DNA of 64,000 bases from Mesorhizobium sp. M1E.F.Ca.ET.045.02.1.1. Its GTDB lineage: Bacteria; Pseudomonadota; Alphaproteobacteria; Rhizobiales; Rhizobiaceae. Position numbers and translations under genes: made by a program. The stretch spans positions 1,984,001 through 2,048,000 of the forward strand of contig NZ_CP034447.1 in NCBI RefSeq assembly GCF_003952485.1, given 5' to 3'. Every line of letters starts with the position of its first letter. Positions within the stretch are counted from its first letter, which is position 1. Under the pieces are notes generated by a model. That model was not told the DNA's origin and searched no databases. It was given only the letters and a program-made list of their open reading frames with translations. Below, piece by piece: positions 16,616-25,590 of the stretch.

Positions 16616-17497
16616 TCATGCGCCGATGATTGCGGCCTTCGCCAGAAGTTTCTCGGCCTCGGCCAGATGCAGCCGCTCGACCATGCGGCCGTCCAGCGCA
16701 ATGACGCCCTTGCCGGCATTTTCGGGCCGCGAGAACGCATCCCGGATCGCGCGCGCCGCGGCCAGCGCCTCCGGCGCCGGCGAAAAGGCGCGGTTCGCCG
16801 GCTCGATCTGGGCGGGGTGGATCAGCGACTTGCCATCAAAACCCATGGCGGCGGCCTCGGCGCACTCTCGCGCCAGGGCGTCTAGGTCGCGAAAATCATT
16901 GGCGACGCCGTCGATCACGTCGAGGCCGCCGGCGCGGGCGGCGAGCACAAGCTGCATCAGCCAAGGCATGAGATAACGCCGGTCGGGCGTTGCCAAAATG
17001 CCCGTCGCTTTCACCAGGTCGTTCGTTCCGGCAACGAAACAAGCCAAGCGGGAAGCCGGGTCGCGACCAAGTTCGGCGATGGGGCCGATGTTGAGCAGCG
17101 CCTTGGGCGTTTCGATCATCGCCCACAGCTTCACCGTGTCGGGCGCGAAATTGTCGTCGAGCAGGTCGCCGGCCTCGAGGATGTCGCGCGGTGTGCCGAT
17201 CTTGGGCAGGAGAATACCGTCCGGCCCGGCCTTGGCGACGGCCAGCAGGTCGTCGATGCCCCATTCGGATCCGAGCGGATTGATGCGAACCACAATCTCG
17301 CAGCGCCGCTGCGGACGCGCGGCCAAGACGCCTGCAAGTTTGTCGCGGGCTGAAACCTTGTCGGCGGGTGCCACGCCGTCCTCGAGGTCGATGATCACGG
17401 CGTCGCAGGCAAGCGAGGCGATCTTCGCCAGCGCCTTGTCGTTGGAGGCGGGCATGTAAAGCACCGAGCGGCGCGGGCGGTAGGGGTCACTGGTCAT
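16616..17497 (-). CDS. HpcH/HpaI aldolase / citrate lyase beta-like CoA-ester lyase
   Basis: This 293-residue protein has the CitE-type layout: RSVLYMPASNDKALAKIASLACDAVIIDLEDGV at the start (the DLEDGV acid cluster binds magnesium), IVVRINP, LPKIGTP, WAMIETPKALLN and GFDGKSLIHPAQIEP. Such TIM-barrel lyases cleave or form C-C bonds of CoA esters (malyl-CoA, citramalyl-CoA, citryl-CoA). No citrate lyase alpha or gamma partners are nearby, so a malyl- or citramalyl-CoA lyase-like role is more likely than fermentative citrate lyase. ATG 17497 is the family start; longer upstream frames run into a mosaic repeat. Confidence 0.92.
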   Translation of the reverse strand: MTSDPYRPRRSVLYMPASNDKALAKIASLACDAVIIDLEDGVAPADKVSARDKLAGVLAARPQRRCEIVVRINPLGSEWGIDDLLAVAKAGPDGILLPKIGTPRDILEAGDLLDDNFAPDTVKLWAMIETPKALLNIGPIAELGRDPASRLACFVAGTNDLVKATGILATPDRRYLMPWLMQLVLAARAGGLDVIDGVANDFRDLDALARECAEAAAMGFDGKSLIHPAQIEPANRAFSPAPEALAAARAIRDAFSRPENAGKGVIALDGRMVERLHLAEAEKLLAKAAIIGA

Positions 17498-17541
17498 GAT
17501 CGATCTATGCCGATTGGAGCGGGGCGAGGCAAGGCGCGGAG

Positions 17542-17702
17542 TAATCTCCCCCCTTGAGGGGGAGATGTCGCCGAAGGCGACAGAGGGGGTCCCCGCGCGT
17601 GAAGCGCCGGCGCCTTGCGCGACGAGAAATGACGCTGGCGATCTACGCGAGACGACCCCCTCTGGCCGCTTCGCGGCCATCTCCCCCTCGAGGGGGGAGA
17701 TA
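17542..17702. repeat. Mosaic inverted repeat, family A copy 4
   Basis: Arms as in copy 1, with TCGCCGAAGGCGA on the left and GGCCGCTTCGCGGCC on the right, so the two arms carry different hairpin modules. Confidence 0.85.
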
Positions 17703-18093
17703 GCGGCAGCGCCCTGCACGAAAACTGCAAATCCTTGCGGAAAACCTCCTCCGATCCGCCGTCAGCTTTCCGTTCCGGTCAGCCACACAGGGCGCCATGC
17801 GAACACATCACAAATCCCGCTGGTCCCTGCCCCGGCGCCTCCGCAACGAAGGCTGGTGGCTCGCCGAGCCGCAAAGGGTTCGCCCCACGGCGACGTTGCT
17901 GGCCTTTGTGCCGAGATCGCGGCGGATCGTTCGGAAGGCCAGGAAAGCCCGGCCATGACGGGCGCGCGCCGCCTGGGAAAACCGGTGCGCCTGGAATTTT
18001 CGCGACTGGCAATTGCGCCGCCGCACTCTCGACAAGCGCGGCGCGCTTGCTAATCCTGCCGTCACCAAACCCCATTCGCCGGACCTTTGATCC
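17703..18093. other. Intergenic region upstream of the two-component system
   Basis: These ~390 bp show open frames only as fragments without recognisable homology or ribosome sites. They should contain the promoter of the response regulator gene; nothing else is identified. Confidence 0.4.
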
Positions 18094-18792
18094 ATGCCGC
18101 ACAATATCCTCGTCGCCGACGACGATCCGCATATCCGCGAGATCATCTGCTTCGCGCTGGAAAAGGCCGGCATGAAGACGGCTGCCGTGGCCGACGGCGC
18201 AGCGGCGCTGCAGGCGGTCGAGCGCCGCGCGCCCGACCTCATCGTGCTCGACATCGGCATGCCGGAGATGGACGGGCTGGAAGTGTGCCGGCGGCTCCGG
18301 CAACGCTCCGACGTGCCGGTGCTGTTCCTGTCGGCGCGCGACGAAGAAATCGACCGCATCCTGGGGCTGGAGATGGGCGGCGACGACTATGTGACGAAGC
18401 CGTTCAGCCCGCGCGAGCTGGTCGCCCGCGTCAACGTCATCCTGCGGCGCGCCCGCCCAGTGGCGGTGGAGGAAGAAGCGGACGGCCGGCAGTTCGCGCA
18501 TGGCAAGCTCATGCTGGTGCCGGCCAGCCATGCGGCGAGTTTTGAAGGCAAGCCGCTCACCTTGACGGCGATCGAGTTCGCAATTCTGAAAGGCTTCCTC
18601 GCCCGGCCGCAGCATGTGCTCGGCCGCGACGCGGTGATGGCCAATGCCTATGCCTCCAACATCCACGTCTCGGAACGCACCGTCGACAGCCATATCCGCA
18701 ACATCCGCGCCAAGCTGGCGGCGGTCGGCTGCGTGGATGCGATCGCGACCGTGCATGGCGTCGGCTTCCGGCTCGGCCGATGCGGTGGTTGA
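18094..18792 (+). CDS. Two-component response regulator, OmpR family
   Basis: This 232-residue protein has a receiver domain (residues 4-115) with the acidic pair near DDD 10-12, phosphoacceptor Asp53 in VLDIGMPEMDG and Lys in YVTKPFSP. A winged-helix OmpR DNA-binding domain follows, with SERTVDSHIRNIRAKL and VHGVGFRLG. Its last 13 bp overlap the histidine kinase start, so the pair is co-translated. The sequence alone does not identify the stimulus. Confidence 0.95.
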   Translation: MPHNILVADDDPHIREIICFALEKAGMKTAAVADGAAALQAVERRAPDLIVLDIGMPEMDGLEVCRRLRQRSDVPVLFLSARDEEIDRILGLEMGGDDYVTKPFSPRELVARVNVILRRARPVAVEEEADGRQFAHGKLMLVPASHAASFEGKPLTLTAIEFAILKGFLARPQHVLGRDAVMANAYASNIHVSERTVDSHIRNIRAKLAAVGCVDAIATVHGVGFRLGRCGG

Positions 18793-20348
18793 GCAAGGAA
18801 AGCTGGCGGCCGCGGCTCGCCACCGTCGTCGTCGCCATCCTGATCGTGGTGATGGCGCTGCCGCTTGTCGGGCTGTTCTTCTTCCGGCTCTATGAGAACC
18901 AGCTGATCCGCCAGACCGAGGGCGAGCTCATCGCGCAGGGCGCGGTCGTCGCAGCAGTTTATGCCGACGCGGTGCGCGCGGCCGGCATTGCCCCGGAACG
19001 GTTGGGCGCGCCGATCTCGGCTGATCCTGCAAGGGACAGCAACTATCCCTACCAGCCGATCGAGCCGCAGCTCGATCTGGCTTCCGATGATGTCATGCCG
19101 TCGCGGCCGGCGGCGCTTCCCGCGACCGCCGATCCGGCCTTCGCGGCGATCGGCGCGCGGCTTAACGGCATCCTCGACGAGACGCAGAAGACGACGCTCG
19201 CCGGCTTCCGCCTGCTTGATCCGCATGGCGTGGTCATTGCCGGCGGCGACGAATTGGGCTTGTCGCTCGGCAAGGTCGAGGAGGTAGGGAGGGCGCTCTC
19301 CGGCGTCTATGCCAGCGAGCTCCGCTTAAGGATCCCCGACCAGCCGCCACCGCCGCTCTATTCGGTGAGCCGCGGCACCAAGGTACGCGTCTTCGTCGCC
19401 CTGCCGGTCGAGGTCGAAGGCCGAGTCGCCGGCGTGGTCTATCTGTCGCGGACGCCGAACAACATCGTCAAGCATCTCTACGGCGAGCGCGGCAAGGTCA
19501 CGCTTGCGGCAATCGCGATTCTCGGCGGCACGTTGCTGATCGCGCTGGTGTTCATCCGCACCGTCAGCCGGCCGATCTATGCGCTGATCGAGCGGACAAA
19601 GCGCATCGCCGCCGGCGATCGCGAGGCGATCAGGCCGCTCGATCATCACGGCACGCGCGAGATGGCGGAACTGTCGGCCGCTTTCCTCGACATGGCGCAA
19701 AAACTGCAGGCGCGCTCCGACAGCATCCAGACCTTCGCCACCCATGTCTCGCACGAGCTGAAATCGCCGCTGACGGCGATCCAGGGCGCGGCGGAGCTTC
19801 TCAGGGATTCCGGCGGGACGATGGACGAGGCCGAGCGGCGGCGTTTCTCCAACAACATCGTTACCGATGCCGGCCGGCTCAATCTCCTGGTGCGGCGGCT
19901 GCTGGAGCTGGCGCGCGCCGAAAACCTCGCGCCGAGCGGCGAAAGCACGACGCTCAATGCCGCGCTGGCCCTGCTGCCGGTCGATGCCAGGCTGGAGGTG
20001 CGCACCGAGGGCGGCAATACCGGCCTTGGCATCTCGGGCGAGAATCTGGCGATCGTGCTCGCCAACCTCATCGACAATTCAGCCAGGCACGGCGCCAAGC
20101 AGGTTACGATCGGTGCCGAAAGCGCAGGCGAAAGGGCGGCCGTCCATTTCGGCGACGACGGCGACGGCATTTCGGTCAGCAACCGCGCAAAAGTGTTCGA
20201 GCCGTTCTTCACCACAAGGCGCGAGGCCGGCGGCACCGGCATGGGGCTGGGCATCGTGCTGGCCCTCCTGAAAGCCCATGATGGCACGATCAGGCTGGTT
20301 GACAGCGAGCGCGGCACGCGCTTCGAGATCAATTTGCCGGTCGCGTGA
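18780..20348 (+). CDS. Sensor histidine kinase
   Basis: This 522-residue membrane kinase has a transmembrane helix near residues 15-37, a periplasmic sensor region of ~200 residues, a second helix near 240-260, a HAMP linker (RPIYALIERTKRIAAGD), a HisKA domain with the phosphorylated His in HVSHELKSPLTAIQGAAELL, and a HATPase domain with NLIDNSARHGA and GTGMGLGI. It phosphorylates the overlapping OmpR-type partner. The oxidoreductase gene 24 bp downstream may belong to the same transcript. Confidence 0.95.
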   Translation: MRWLSKESWRPRLATVVVAILIVVMALPLVGLFFFRLYENQLIRQTEGELIAQGAVVAAVYADAVRAAGIAPERLGAPISADPARDSNYPYQPIEPQLDLASDDVMPSRPAALPATADPAFAAIGARLNGILDETQKTTLAGFRLLDPHGVVIAGGDELGLSLGKVEEVGRALSGVYASELRLRIPDQPPPPLYSVSRGTKVRVFVALPVEVEGRVAGVVYLSRTPNNIVKHLYGERGKVTLAAIAILGGTLLIALVFIRTVSRPIYALIERTKRIAAGDREAIRPLDHHGTREMAELSAAFLDMAQKLQARSDSIQTFATHVSHELKSPLTAIQGAAELLRDSGGTMDEAERRRFSNNIVTDAGRLNLLVRRLLELARAENLAPSGESTTLNAALALLPVDARLEVRTEGGNTGLGISGENLAIVLANLIDNSARHGAKQVTIGAESAGERAAVHFGDDGDGISVSNRAKVFEPFFTTRREAGGTGMGLGIVLALLKAHDGTIRLVDSERGTRFEINLPVA

Positions 20349-20372
20349 GGACCGGGTGGATCGGAGAGACAA

Positions 20373-21539
20373 GTGCGCTACGACATCGTCATCATCGGCG
20401 GAGCCATCGTCGGTTCCTCGGTCGCCTACTATCTGCGCGAAGAGGGCTTTACCGGCTCCATCGCGCTGATCGAGCGCGATCCGCAATTCTCCCATGCGGC
20501 GACGACGCTGTCCTGCGCCTCCATCCGCCAGCAATTCTCGATCCCGGAAAACATCCGCCTGTCGCAGTTCACGCTGAAACTGTTCCGGCGCCTGAAGGAG
20601 ACTTTCGGCGCCGATGCCGACATCGGTTTTCGCGAAGGCGGTTATCTGATCCTCGCCGGCGAGGCGGGCCTGCCGATCCTCAAGGCCAATCACGAGGCGC
20701 AGATCGCCGAGGGCGCCGATATCGTGCTGGAGGACGCCGACCAACTCACGCGCCGCTTCCCCTGGCTGTCGGCCGAGGGTATTTCAGCCGGCGCCTATGG
20801 CCGCAGCGGCGAAGGCTGGTTCGACGCGCATGCGATGCTGATGCTGTTCCGCAAGGCGCTGCGCGAGAAGAACATCGACCTCATCACGGCCTCGGTCACG
20901 GGCATCGCGCGCCAGGGCAACCGCGTCGCGAGCGTGAGCCTCGACAATGGCGAGGCGCTTGAAGCCGGCATTATTGTCAACGCCGCCGGCCCGAACGCCG
21001 GCAAGGTCGCCGCTTTTGCCGGGCTCGAGCTGCCGGTCGAGCCGCGCAAGCGCAACGTCTTCGTCTTCGAGGCGCGCGAGAAATACGCCGACATGCCGCT
21101 GCTGGTCGATCCCTCCGGCATCTATGTGCGGCCGGAAGGCTCGGTCTACATCACCGGCGGCGCCGAACCAGAGGAAGGCGATCACGCACCCGATCCCAAG
21201 GATTTCGAGGTCAACTGGCCACTGTTCGAAGAGGTGATCTGGCCGGTACTCGCCACCCGCATCCCCGCCTTCGAGGCGATCAAGCCGACGCGCGCCTGGG
21301 TCGGGCATTACGACTACAACACGCTCGACCAGAACGCGGTGATCGGGCCGCATCCGGAGGTCGAAAACTTCCTCTTCGCCAACGGCTTCTCCGGCCACGG
21401 CCTGCAGCAGGCGCCGGCGGTCGGCAAGGCGCTCTCCGAGCTCATCGTGCATGGCGGGTATCGGACGGTGGATTGCACGGCGTTCGGGTATGGGCGCGTT
21501 GCGGAGGGCCGGGCGTTCCGGGAGCTGAATGTGATTTGA
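20373..21539 (+). CDS. FAD-dependent oxidoreductase, DAO family
   Basis: This 388-residue flavoprotein begins with DIVIIGGAIVGSSVAYYLRE, the dinucleotide-binding motif, and ends with NGFSGHGLQQAPAVGKALSEL, typical of D-amino-acid/sarcosine/glycerol oxidase-like enzymes. The substrate is probably an N-methylated or D-amino acid but cannot be fixed. The start is a GTG at 20373 with GGAGAG just upstream. It lies 24 bp behind the histidine kinase gene, an uncommon partner for a two-component operon. Confidence 0.93.
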   Translation: MRYDIVIIGGAIVGSSVAYYLREEGFTGSIALIERDPQFSHAATTLSCASIRQQFSIPENIRLSQFTLKLFRRLKETFGADADIGFREGGYLILAGEAGLPILKANHEAQIAEGADIVLEDADQLTRRFPWLSAEGISAGAYGRSGEGWFDAHAMLMLFRKALREKNIDLITASVTGIARQGNRVASVSLDNGEALEAGIIVNAAGPNAGKVAAFAGLELPVEPRKRNVFVFEAREKYADMPLLVDPSGIYVRPEGSVYITGGAEPEEGDHAPDPKDFEVNWPLFEEVIWPVLATRIPAFEAIKPTRAWVGHYDYNTLDQNAVIGPHPEVENFLFANGFSGHGLQQAPAVGKALSELIVHGGYRTVDCTAFGYGRVAEGRAFRELNVI

Positions 21540-21544
21540 GGAGC

Positions 21545-21694
21545 GCCCCCTTCTCCCCTTGTGGGAGAAGGTGTCGCCGAAGGCGACGGATGAGGGGTGC
21601 TCCAGGGAACACCGGTCTCACTCCGCTGGAACACCCCTCATCCGTCTCGGCGCTGCGCGCCGATCCACCTTCTCCCACAAGGGGAGAAGGGGGA
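21545..21694. repeat. Mosaic inverted repeat, family B copy 1
   Basis: Outer arms CCCTTCTCCCCTTGTGGGAG and their reverse complement enclose modules (TCGCCGAAGGCGA on one side, CGGCGCTGCGCGCCG on the other), GGATGAGGGGTG arms and a CCGCTGGAACACC core. It separates convergent genes and its right end touches the stop of the following gene. Confidence 0.85.
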
Positions 21695-21698
21695 GGCG

Positions 21699-22190
21699 CT
21701 AAGCCGCCTGCTTTCCCTCGCCAAAATATCGTTGCAGCCACCCAAGCACTCTTGCCCAGCCTTCGGCATGCTCGGCCGCGGCGTCCGGGAAGCCGGCGAA
21801 ACCGCCGTGGCAGATCGTGAGCTGCGTGCCGGCCACGGTCGGTTCCAGCAGATAGGCGACGGTGGTCTCGTGGCGGCCGAGCGTCGGATGGTCCCGCTCG
21901 TAGCGCCTCGTCTGCACGATGCGGCGCGGCATCTCGATCTCGACAAATCTCCCGCTGACGGGAAGATGCCCGCCGTCGGCAGTCTTCACGGTGACATTCC
22001 ATCGGCCGCCGACGCGAAGATCGGCGGCCCAGCCAATCATCCGGTAGGTGTCCGCCGAGCCCCACCAGCGCCCGACCTCATCCGTGACGAGCGCGGCAAG
22101 AACTTGCTCGGGAGGGGCAAGGATTTCTGCCGAAGCCATGACCGTCTCGGTGTTCGCCATGGCCTGCGGCCAGGAATGCCCGAGCATCAT
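21699..22190 (-). CDS. SRPBCC (AHSA1-like) domain protein
   Basis: This 163-residue protein has the START-like/AHSA1 helix-grip fold: APPEQVLAALVTDEVGRWWG, GGRWNVTVKTADG, RYERDHPTLGRHETTVAYLLEP and EGWARVLGWLQRYF. Such proteins bind hydrophobic ligands in a cavity, and many are paired with an ArsR-type repressor. Start ATG 22190 has AAAGGAGG upstream. It is the third gene of an arsR-SRPBCC-SRPBCC operon, 36 bp after its neighbour. Confidence 0.9.
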   Translation of the reverse strand: MMLGHSWPQAMANTETVMASAEILAPPEQVLAALVTDEVGRWWGSADTYRMIGWAADLRVGGRWNVTVKTADGGHLPVSGRFVEIEMPRRIVQTRRYERDHPTLGRHETTVAYLLEPTVAGTQLTICHGGFAGFPDAAAEHAEGWARVLGWLQRYFGEGKQAA

Positions 22191-22226
22191 CGCAACCTCC
22201 TTTCGTTTCGATTTCGAAACGATGCC

Positions 22227-22676
22227 TCAGCCCTTTGACGGCGGGCGCTCGAAACCCTTGCCGGTCTCGAGCAGGCTCTTCAGGCTCGCCAGGACCAGCG
22301 GCCAGCCCTTGGCGACGTTCTCGATCAGCCTGTGCGGTCCGTCGGCCTCGTGGGTGACGGCAAGCTTCATCAAATCGCCGTCCTGCTCGATGGTGAAGGT
22401 GCAGCGCGTGTAGCCGTCTTCCTTCAGCTCCGGCATCCATTCGTTGCGCCATTTGATGACGAGACGCCTGGGCGGGTCGATCTCGAGAATCTCGCCCGAG
22501 TCGGCGACGCGGCCGTCGGGGAAGATCAGCTTCCAGCTCGAGCCCACCTTCCAGTCGCTCTCCTGATAGGAGCAGAGGAAGAACTGCCGGTTGAACTCGG
22601 GGTCGGTCAATGCCGTCCAAAGCTTTTCGGGCGTGGTGCGGATATAGGTGACGTAGACGAAACTGTTGTCGCTCAT
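22227..22676 (-). CDS. SRPBCC (AHSA1-like) domain protein
   Basis: This 149-residue protein (VYVTYIRTTPEKLWTALTDPEFNRQFF ... GWPLVLASLKSLLETG) is a typical AHSA1-family SRPBCC member encoded directly behind an ArsR-type repressor. Its ATG overlaps the arsR stop (ATGA), so the two are translationally coupled. The ligand is unknown. It is related to, but clearly distinct from, the downstream SRPBCC protein, so the pair may act on the same compound. Confidence 0.92.
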   Translation of the reverse strand: MSDNSFVYVTYIRTTPEKLWTALTDPEFNRQFFLCSYQESDWKVGSSWKLIFPDGRVADSGEILEIDPPRRLVIKWRNEWMPELKEDGYTRCTFTIEQDGDLMKLAVTHEADGPHRLIENVAKGWPLVLASLKSLLETGKGFERPPSKG

Positions 22677-22993
22677 GGCTCTTCCCTTTCAAGCCGCTTC
22701 TTCAGGTCGCTCAATGCATCCAGCCGATGGCGCTCGAACTTGCCGATCCAGCGCTCGGCGATCTCGTTGATCGGAACGGGGTTGAGGTAGTGCTCCTTCT
22801 CGCGGCCCCGGCGGACGGTGGTGACGAGGTTCGCTTCTTCCAGAATCGCCAGGTGCTTGGTCACCGCCTGGCGTGTCATGTCCATCCGTTCGCAGAGCGC
22901 ATTCAGCGTCTGCCCGTTCCGGGCATAGAGGCTGTCCAGCAATTGCCGACGTGTCGGGTCGGCCAAGGCGCGAAAGACGGCATCCATGCTCAT
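22673..22993 (-). CDS. ArsR family transcriptional repressor
   Basis: This 106-residue winged-helix protein (MDAVFRALADPTRRQLLDSLYA ... MDMTRQAVTKHLAILEEANLVTTVRRGREKEHYLNP) is a small ArsR regulator without the metal-binding ELCVCDL motif. It therefore belongs to the SRPBCC-linked group rather than metal sensors. ATG 22993 is chosen with AAGG nearby; a second ATG two codons later is possible. A perfect palindrome sits 10-29 bp upstream and is the likely operator, giving autorepression. Confidence 0.92.
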   Translation of the reverse strand: MSMDAVFRALADPTRRQLLDSLYARNGQTLNALCERMDMTRQAVTKHLAILEEANLVTTVRRGREKEHYLNPVPINEIAERWIGKFERHRLDALSDLKKRLEREEP

Positions 22994-23002
22994 GGCCTTA
23001 AT

Positions 23003-23022
23003 ATGCAACCATTTGGTTGCAT
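23003..23022. promoter_or_regulatory. ArsR operator palindrome
   Basis: ATGCAACCA-TT-TGGTTGCAT is a perfect 9+2+9 inverted repeat just upstream of the arsR start. Position and symmetry fit binding by the dimeric repressor of this operon. Confidence 0.8.
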
Positions 23023-23069
23023 GTCAAGCGGCGTGACAAACCCAAGCAATCACTTGCCGGTGAATGGCG

Positions 23070-23495
23070 TCAGTGCTTGCGGGAGAACCAGAAAGCGTCG
23101 GTCATGCGTTTCATGCCGATGCGCTCGTAAAAACCGACGGCGTCGGGCAACGAGATCAGGCTGATGCCGACCGCAGGGCCGAGTTGCCGACGCGCCTCGT
23201 CCATCAGGCCCTTGCCGATGCCGAGCCCTTGCGCCGAGGCGGACACGGCGAGCTCGGAAATGTAGCAGACCCAGGAGAAGTCGGTGATGGCGCGCGCGAG
23301 GCCGACAAGCGGCCTGCCCTCGACATCGAGACGCGCGGTCAGCACCAGATTGGCATTGCCGAGCATCGTCTTCAGGCGGGCCTCGTCATCGACCGGCCGT
23401 GTTTCGCCGAGGCCGGATTCCACCAGCACGCGGCGGAATTCGGCAACATCGAGCGTGGGCTCGCTTGCGTAGAGGACCTTCGAAGTCGGCGCCAT
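23070..23495 (-). CDS. GNAT family N-acetyltransferase
   Basis: This 141-residue acyltransferase has [28 protein letters not shown], containing the acetyl-CoA pyrophosphate loop (Q-G-x-G-x-G/A), and [14 protein letters not shown], the C-terminal GNAT feature. The substrate is unknown. ATG 23495 ([13 protein letters not shown]) gives normal GNAT length; longer upstream frames overlap the leuD leader region. It is divergent from leuD. Confidence 0.88.
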   Translation of the reverse strand: MAPTSKVLYASEPTLDVAEFRRVLVESGLGETRPVDDEARLKTMLGNANLVLTARLDVEGRPLVGLARAITDFSWVCYISELAVSASAQGLGIGKGLMDEARRQLGPAVGISLISLPDAVGFYERIGMKRMTDAFWFSRKH

Positions 23496-23655
23496 GCCGC
23501 CAAGGTGCCCGATCGATCGACGTTTTGAAAGCAGGCGATGCCGACCTTGTGTCCGATGGCCCAAACTCAACTGCCAACAGTTGCCTTTCATTTGCCGGCC
23601 GCTTTGTGTAAAGCGTGCGCCAGCAATTCCCGCAAAACCGAGACGGGCAAGGACC

Positions 23656-24261
23656 ATGGACAAATTCACCAAGCTCACCGGCGTCGCCGCGCCCATGCCG
23701 ATCGTCAATGTCGACACCGACATGATCATCCCGAAGGATTATCTGAAGACGATCAAGCGCACCGGACTTGGCACCGGCCTGTTCGCCGAAATGCGCTACA
23801 AGGACGACGGCTCGGAGAACCCGGATTTCGTGCTCAACAAGCCGGCCTACCGCAAGGCGCAGATCCTGGTCGCCGGCGACAATTTCGGCTGCGGCTCGAG
23901 CCGCGAGCATGCGCCCTGGGCGCTGCTCGATTTCGGCATTCGCTGCGTGATCTCGACCTCGTTCGCCGACATTTTCTACAACAACTGCTTCAAGAACGGC
24001 ATCCTGCCGATCACGGTGAGCCCGGAAGATCTCGACAAGCTGATGGACGACGCCTCGCGCGGCTCCAATGCGACGCTGTCGATCGATCTCGAAGCGAAGG
24101 AAATCCGCGGGCCGGATGGCGGCGTGGTCAAGTTCGATCTCGACGACTTCAAGCGCCACTGCTTGCTGAACGGCCTCGACGACATCGGGCTGACCATGGA
24201 GAAGGCCGGCGCCATCGCTTCGTTCGAGAAGAAAAACGCTGAGCTGCGCCCCTGGGCCTGA
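23656..24261 (+). CDS. leuD: 3-isopropylmalate dehydratase small subunit
   Basis: This 201-residue subunit pairs with LeuC (not in the window) to isomerise 2- to 3-isopropylmalate in leucine synthesis. It shows [36 protein letters not shown] and [10 protein letters not shown], all family hallmarks. AAGGACC precedes ATG 23656. leuB lies 2.4 kb downstream on the same strand but three unrelated genes intervene. A GC-rich stem follows the stop. Confidence 0.97.
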   Translation: MDKFTKLTGVAAPMPIVNVDTDMIIPKDYLKTIKRTGLGTGLFAEMRYKDDGSENPDFVLNKPAYRKAQILVAGDNFGCGSSREHAPWALLDFGIRCVISTSFADIFYNNCFKNGILPITVSPEDLDKLMDDASRGSNATLSIDLEAKEIRGPDGGVVKFDLDDFKRHCLLNGLDDIGLTMEKAGAIASFEKKNAELRPWA

Positions 24262-24277
24262 AGCGTTGAACGGATAG

Positions 24278-24300
24278 ACCCGGCCGCAAGCGGCCGGGTT
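24278..24300. terminator. GC-rich stem downstream of leuD
   Basis: ACCCGGCCGC AA GCGGCCGGGT is a perfect stem right after leuD. The T-run is only two bases, so termination is possible but weak. Confidence 0.5.
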
Positions 24301-24326
24301 CGTGGCGGCTGAATGGAGGGACAGTC

Positions 24327-25256
24327 ATGACACACTCGCTTCTGGCTGGCGCTTGCGCGTTGGTGTGGGTGTTGATGCCGGTGGCCGGCGCCCATGCACA
24401 GACCGACAACGTGCTCGTACCGGCAGAGGATCCGTCCGGCGACGCCGCTGACCCCTCGAACACCGCCAATGCGACCCAGGCCGAGGACGACAAGCAGGCG
24501 CCGATCCCGTTCGAAGGCGGCCAGTTCACCATCACCCAGCAGGAACAGTATGGCGAGAAGGTGCTGGCCTATGACGGCAAGCAGCTCGCCAGCAATTACG
24601 ACGTCTTCTTCGAGAAGATCGTCGAGGTCGGCGGGGTCAAGGTGGCGCTGTTCGATGTCGGCGATGGCGGCAACCAATGCGGCCCGGCCAGCGTCATCGC
24701 CTGGAAGACGGAGGGCGGCGAGATCCAGACCACCACGGTCGAGCAGGACGAGTGCGGCGCGCCGCCGGCCGCGGTTTCCGACAGCGACATCTATTACGTG
24801 CCCTATCTCCTGCCCGGCGAATCGCGGCCGGCGCTGCAATGGTCGCCGACCGGCGGACTGACGACGTCCGGCAACCTGACCTATACGCCGGAACCGGGCA
24901 CCGACTGGAAGGATGTCGATCCGTCGAAATACGACAACATCATCGACGCCTTCCACAACGAGGCCGTCTACAAGGCCGGCGAGGCGCTGCTCGGAAAGGA
25001 CATGCCCGACATGGCGACCAGCCTGCTGGTCGGCGGCGGCACCGAAAAGACCGCTTCCGGCGCTTTCTACGCCAGCGGTTGCGTGCCGCATGACTGCGGC
25101 GGCAATGACGGCTTCATGGCGGTCGACCCGGTCAAGCATCAGGTCTATTTCGCCCGCCGCGGCGACAATGGCGAACCGCAGGCCTGGCCCGACATGAAAA
25201 GCTGGCCGGCGGATATCAAGAAGGCGCTGGACGAGGCGCAGGGGTCGGGGAATTAG
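24327..25256 (+). CDS. Secreted protein with Ivy-like (lysozyme inhibitor) C-terminal motif
   Basis: This 309-residue protein has a signal peptide (LLAGACALVWVLMPVAGAHA, cleavage near residue 24), an acidic low-complexity stretch to about 55, then a domain with FEKIVEVGGVKVALFDVGDG. Its C-terminal ~100 residues contain YASGCVPHDCGGNDGFMAVD at about 248-267. CVPHDC resembles the CKPHDC loop with which Ivy proteins block lysozyme, and the preceding KDMPDMATSLLVGG helix also fits. The periplasmic location and Ivy relation are inferences from motif and order. GGAGGG precedes the start. It stands alone between leuD and RidA. Confidence 0.7.
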   Translation: MTHSLLAGACALVWVLMPVAGAHAQTDNVLVPAEDPSGDAADPSNTANATQAEDDKQAPIPFEGGQFTITQQEQYGEKVLAYDGKQLASNYDVFFEKIVEVGGVKVALFDVGDGGNQCGPASVIAWKTEGGEIQTTTVEQDECGAPPAAVSDSDIYYVPYLLPGESRPALQWSPTGGLTTSGNLTYTPEPGTDWKDVDPSKYDNIIDAFHNEAVYKAGEALLGKDMPDMATSLLVGGGTEKTASGAFYASGCVPHDCGGNDGFMAVDPVKHQVYFARRGDNGEPQAWPDMKSWPADIKKALDEAQGSGN

Positions 25257-25323
25257 GGTTTTGGCAATGGTGCCGGCCGTGGGTCGCGTACCAGCGGGAA
25301 ATGACCATCGCCGCGATCCTTCC

Positions 25324-25480
25324 CACCCCCTCTGCCCTACCGGGCATCTCCCCCGCAAGGGGGGAGATCGGTCGTCACCACGACTTTCGCTAATCTTCAA
25401 TGTTGCAAGAATGGTGGCCTGCCGAAGCTGCTGATCTCCCCCCTTGCGGGGGAGATGGCCGGCAGGCCAGAGGGGGGTAC
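25324..25480. repeat. Mosaic inverted repeat, family A copy 5
   Basis: Arms with ACCCCCTCT ends outermost; modules CCTACCGGGC on the left and GCCGGCAGGCC on the right. It sits between the Ivy-like gene and ridA. Confidence 0.85.
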
Positions 25481-25590
25481 TGTCCCGCCAGCATCAAAGA
25501 GATTTTTGCACCTCAAATCCGCATTGCTTGGCCTATGGCCAGATTGCCGCCGTCCCCGCAGAATGCCCGCAACAAAACGCGAGGCACCCC

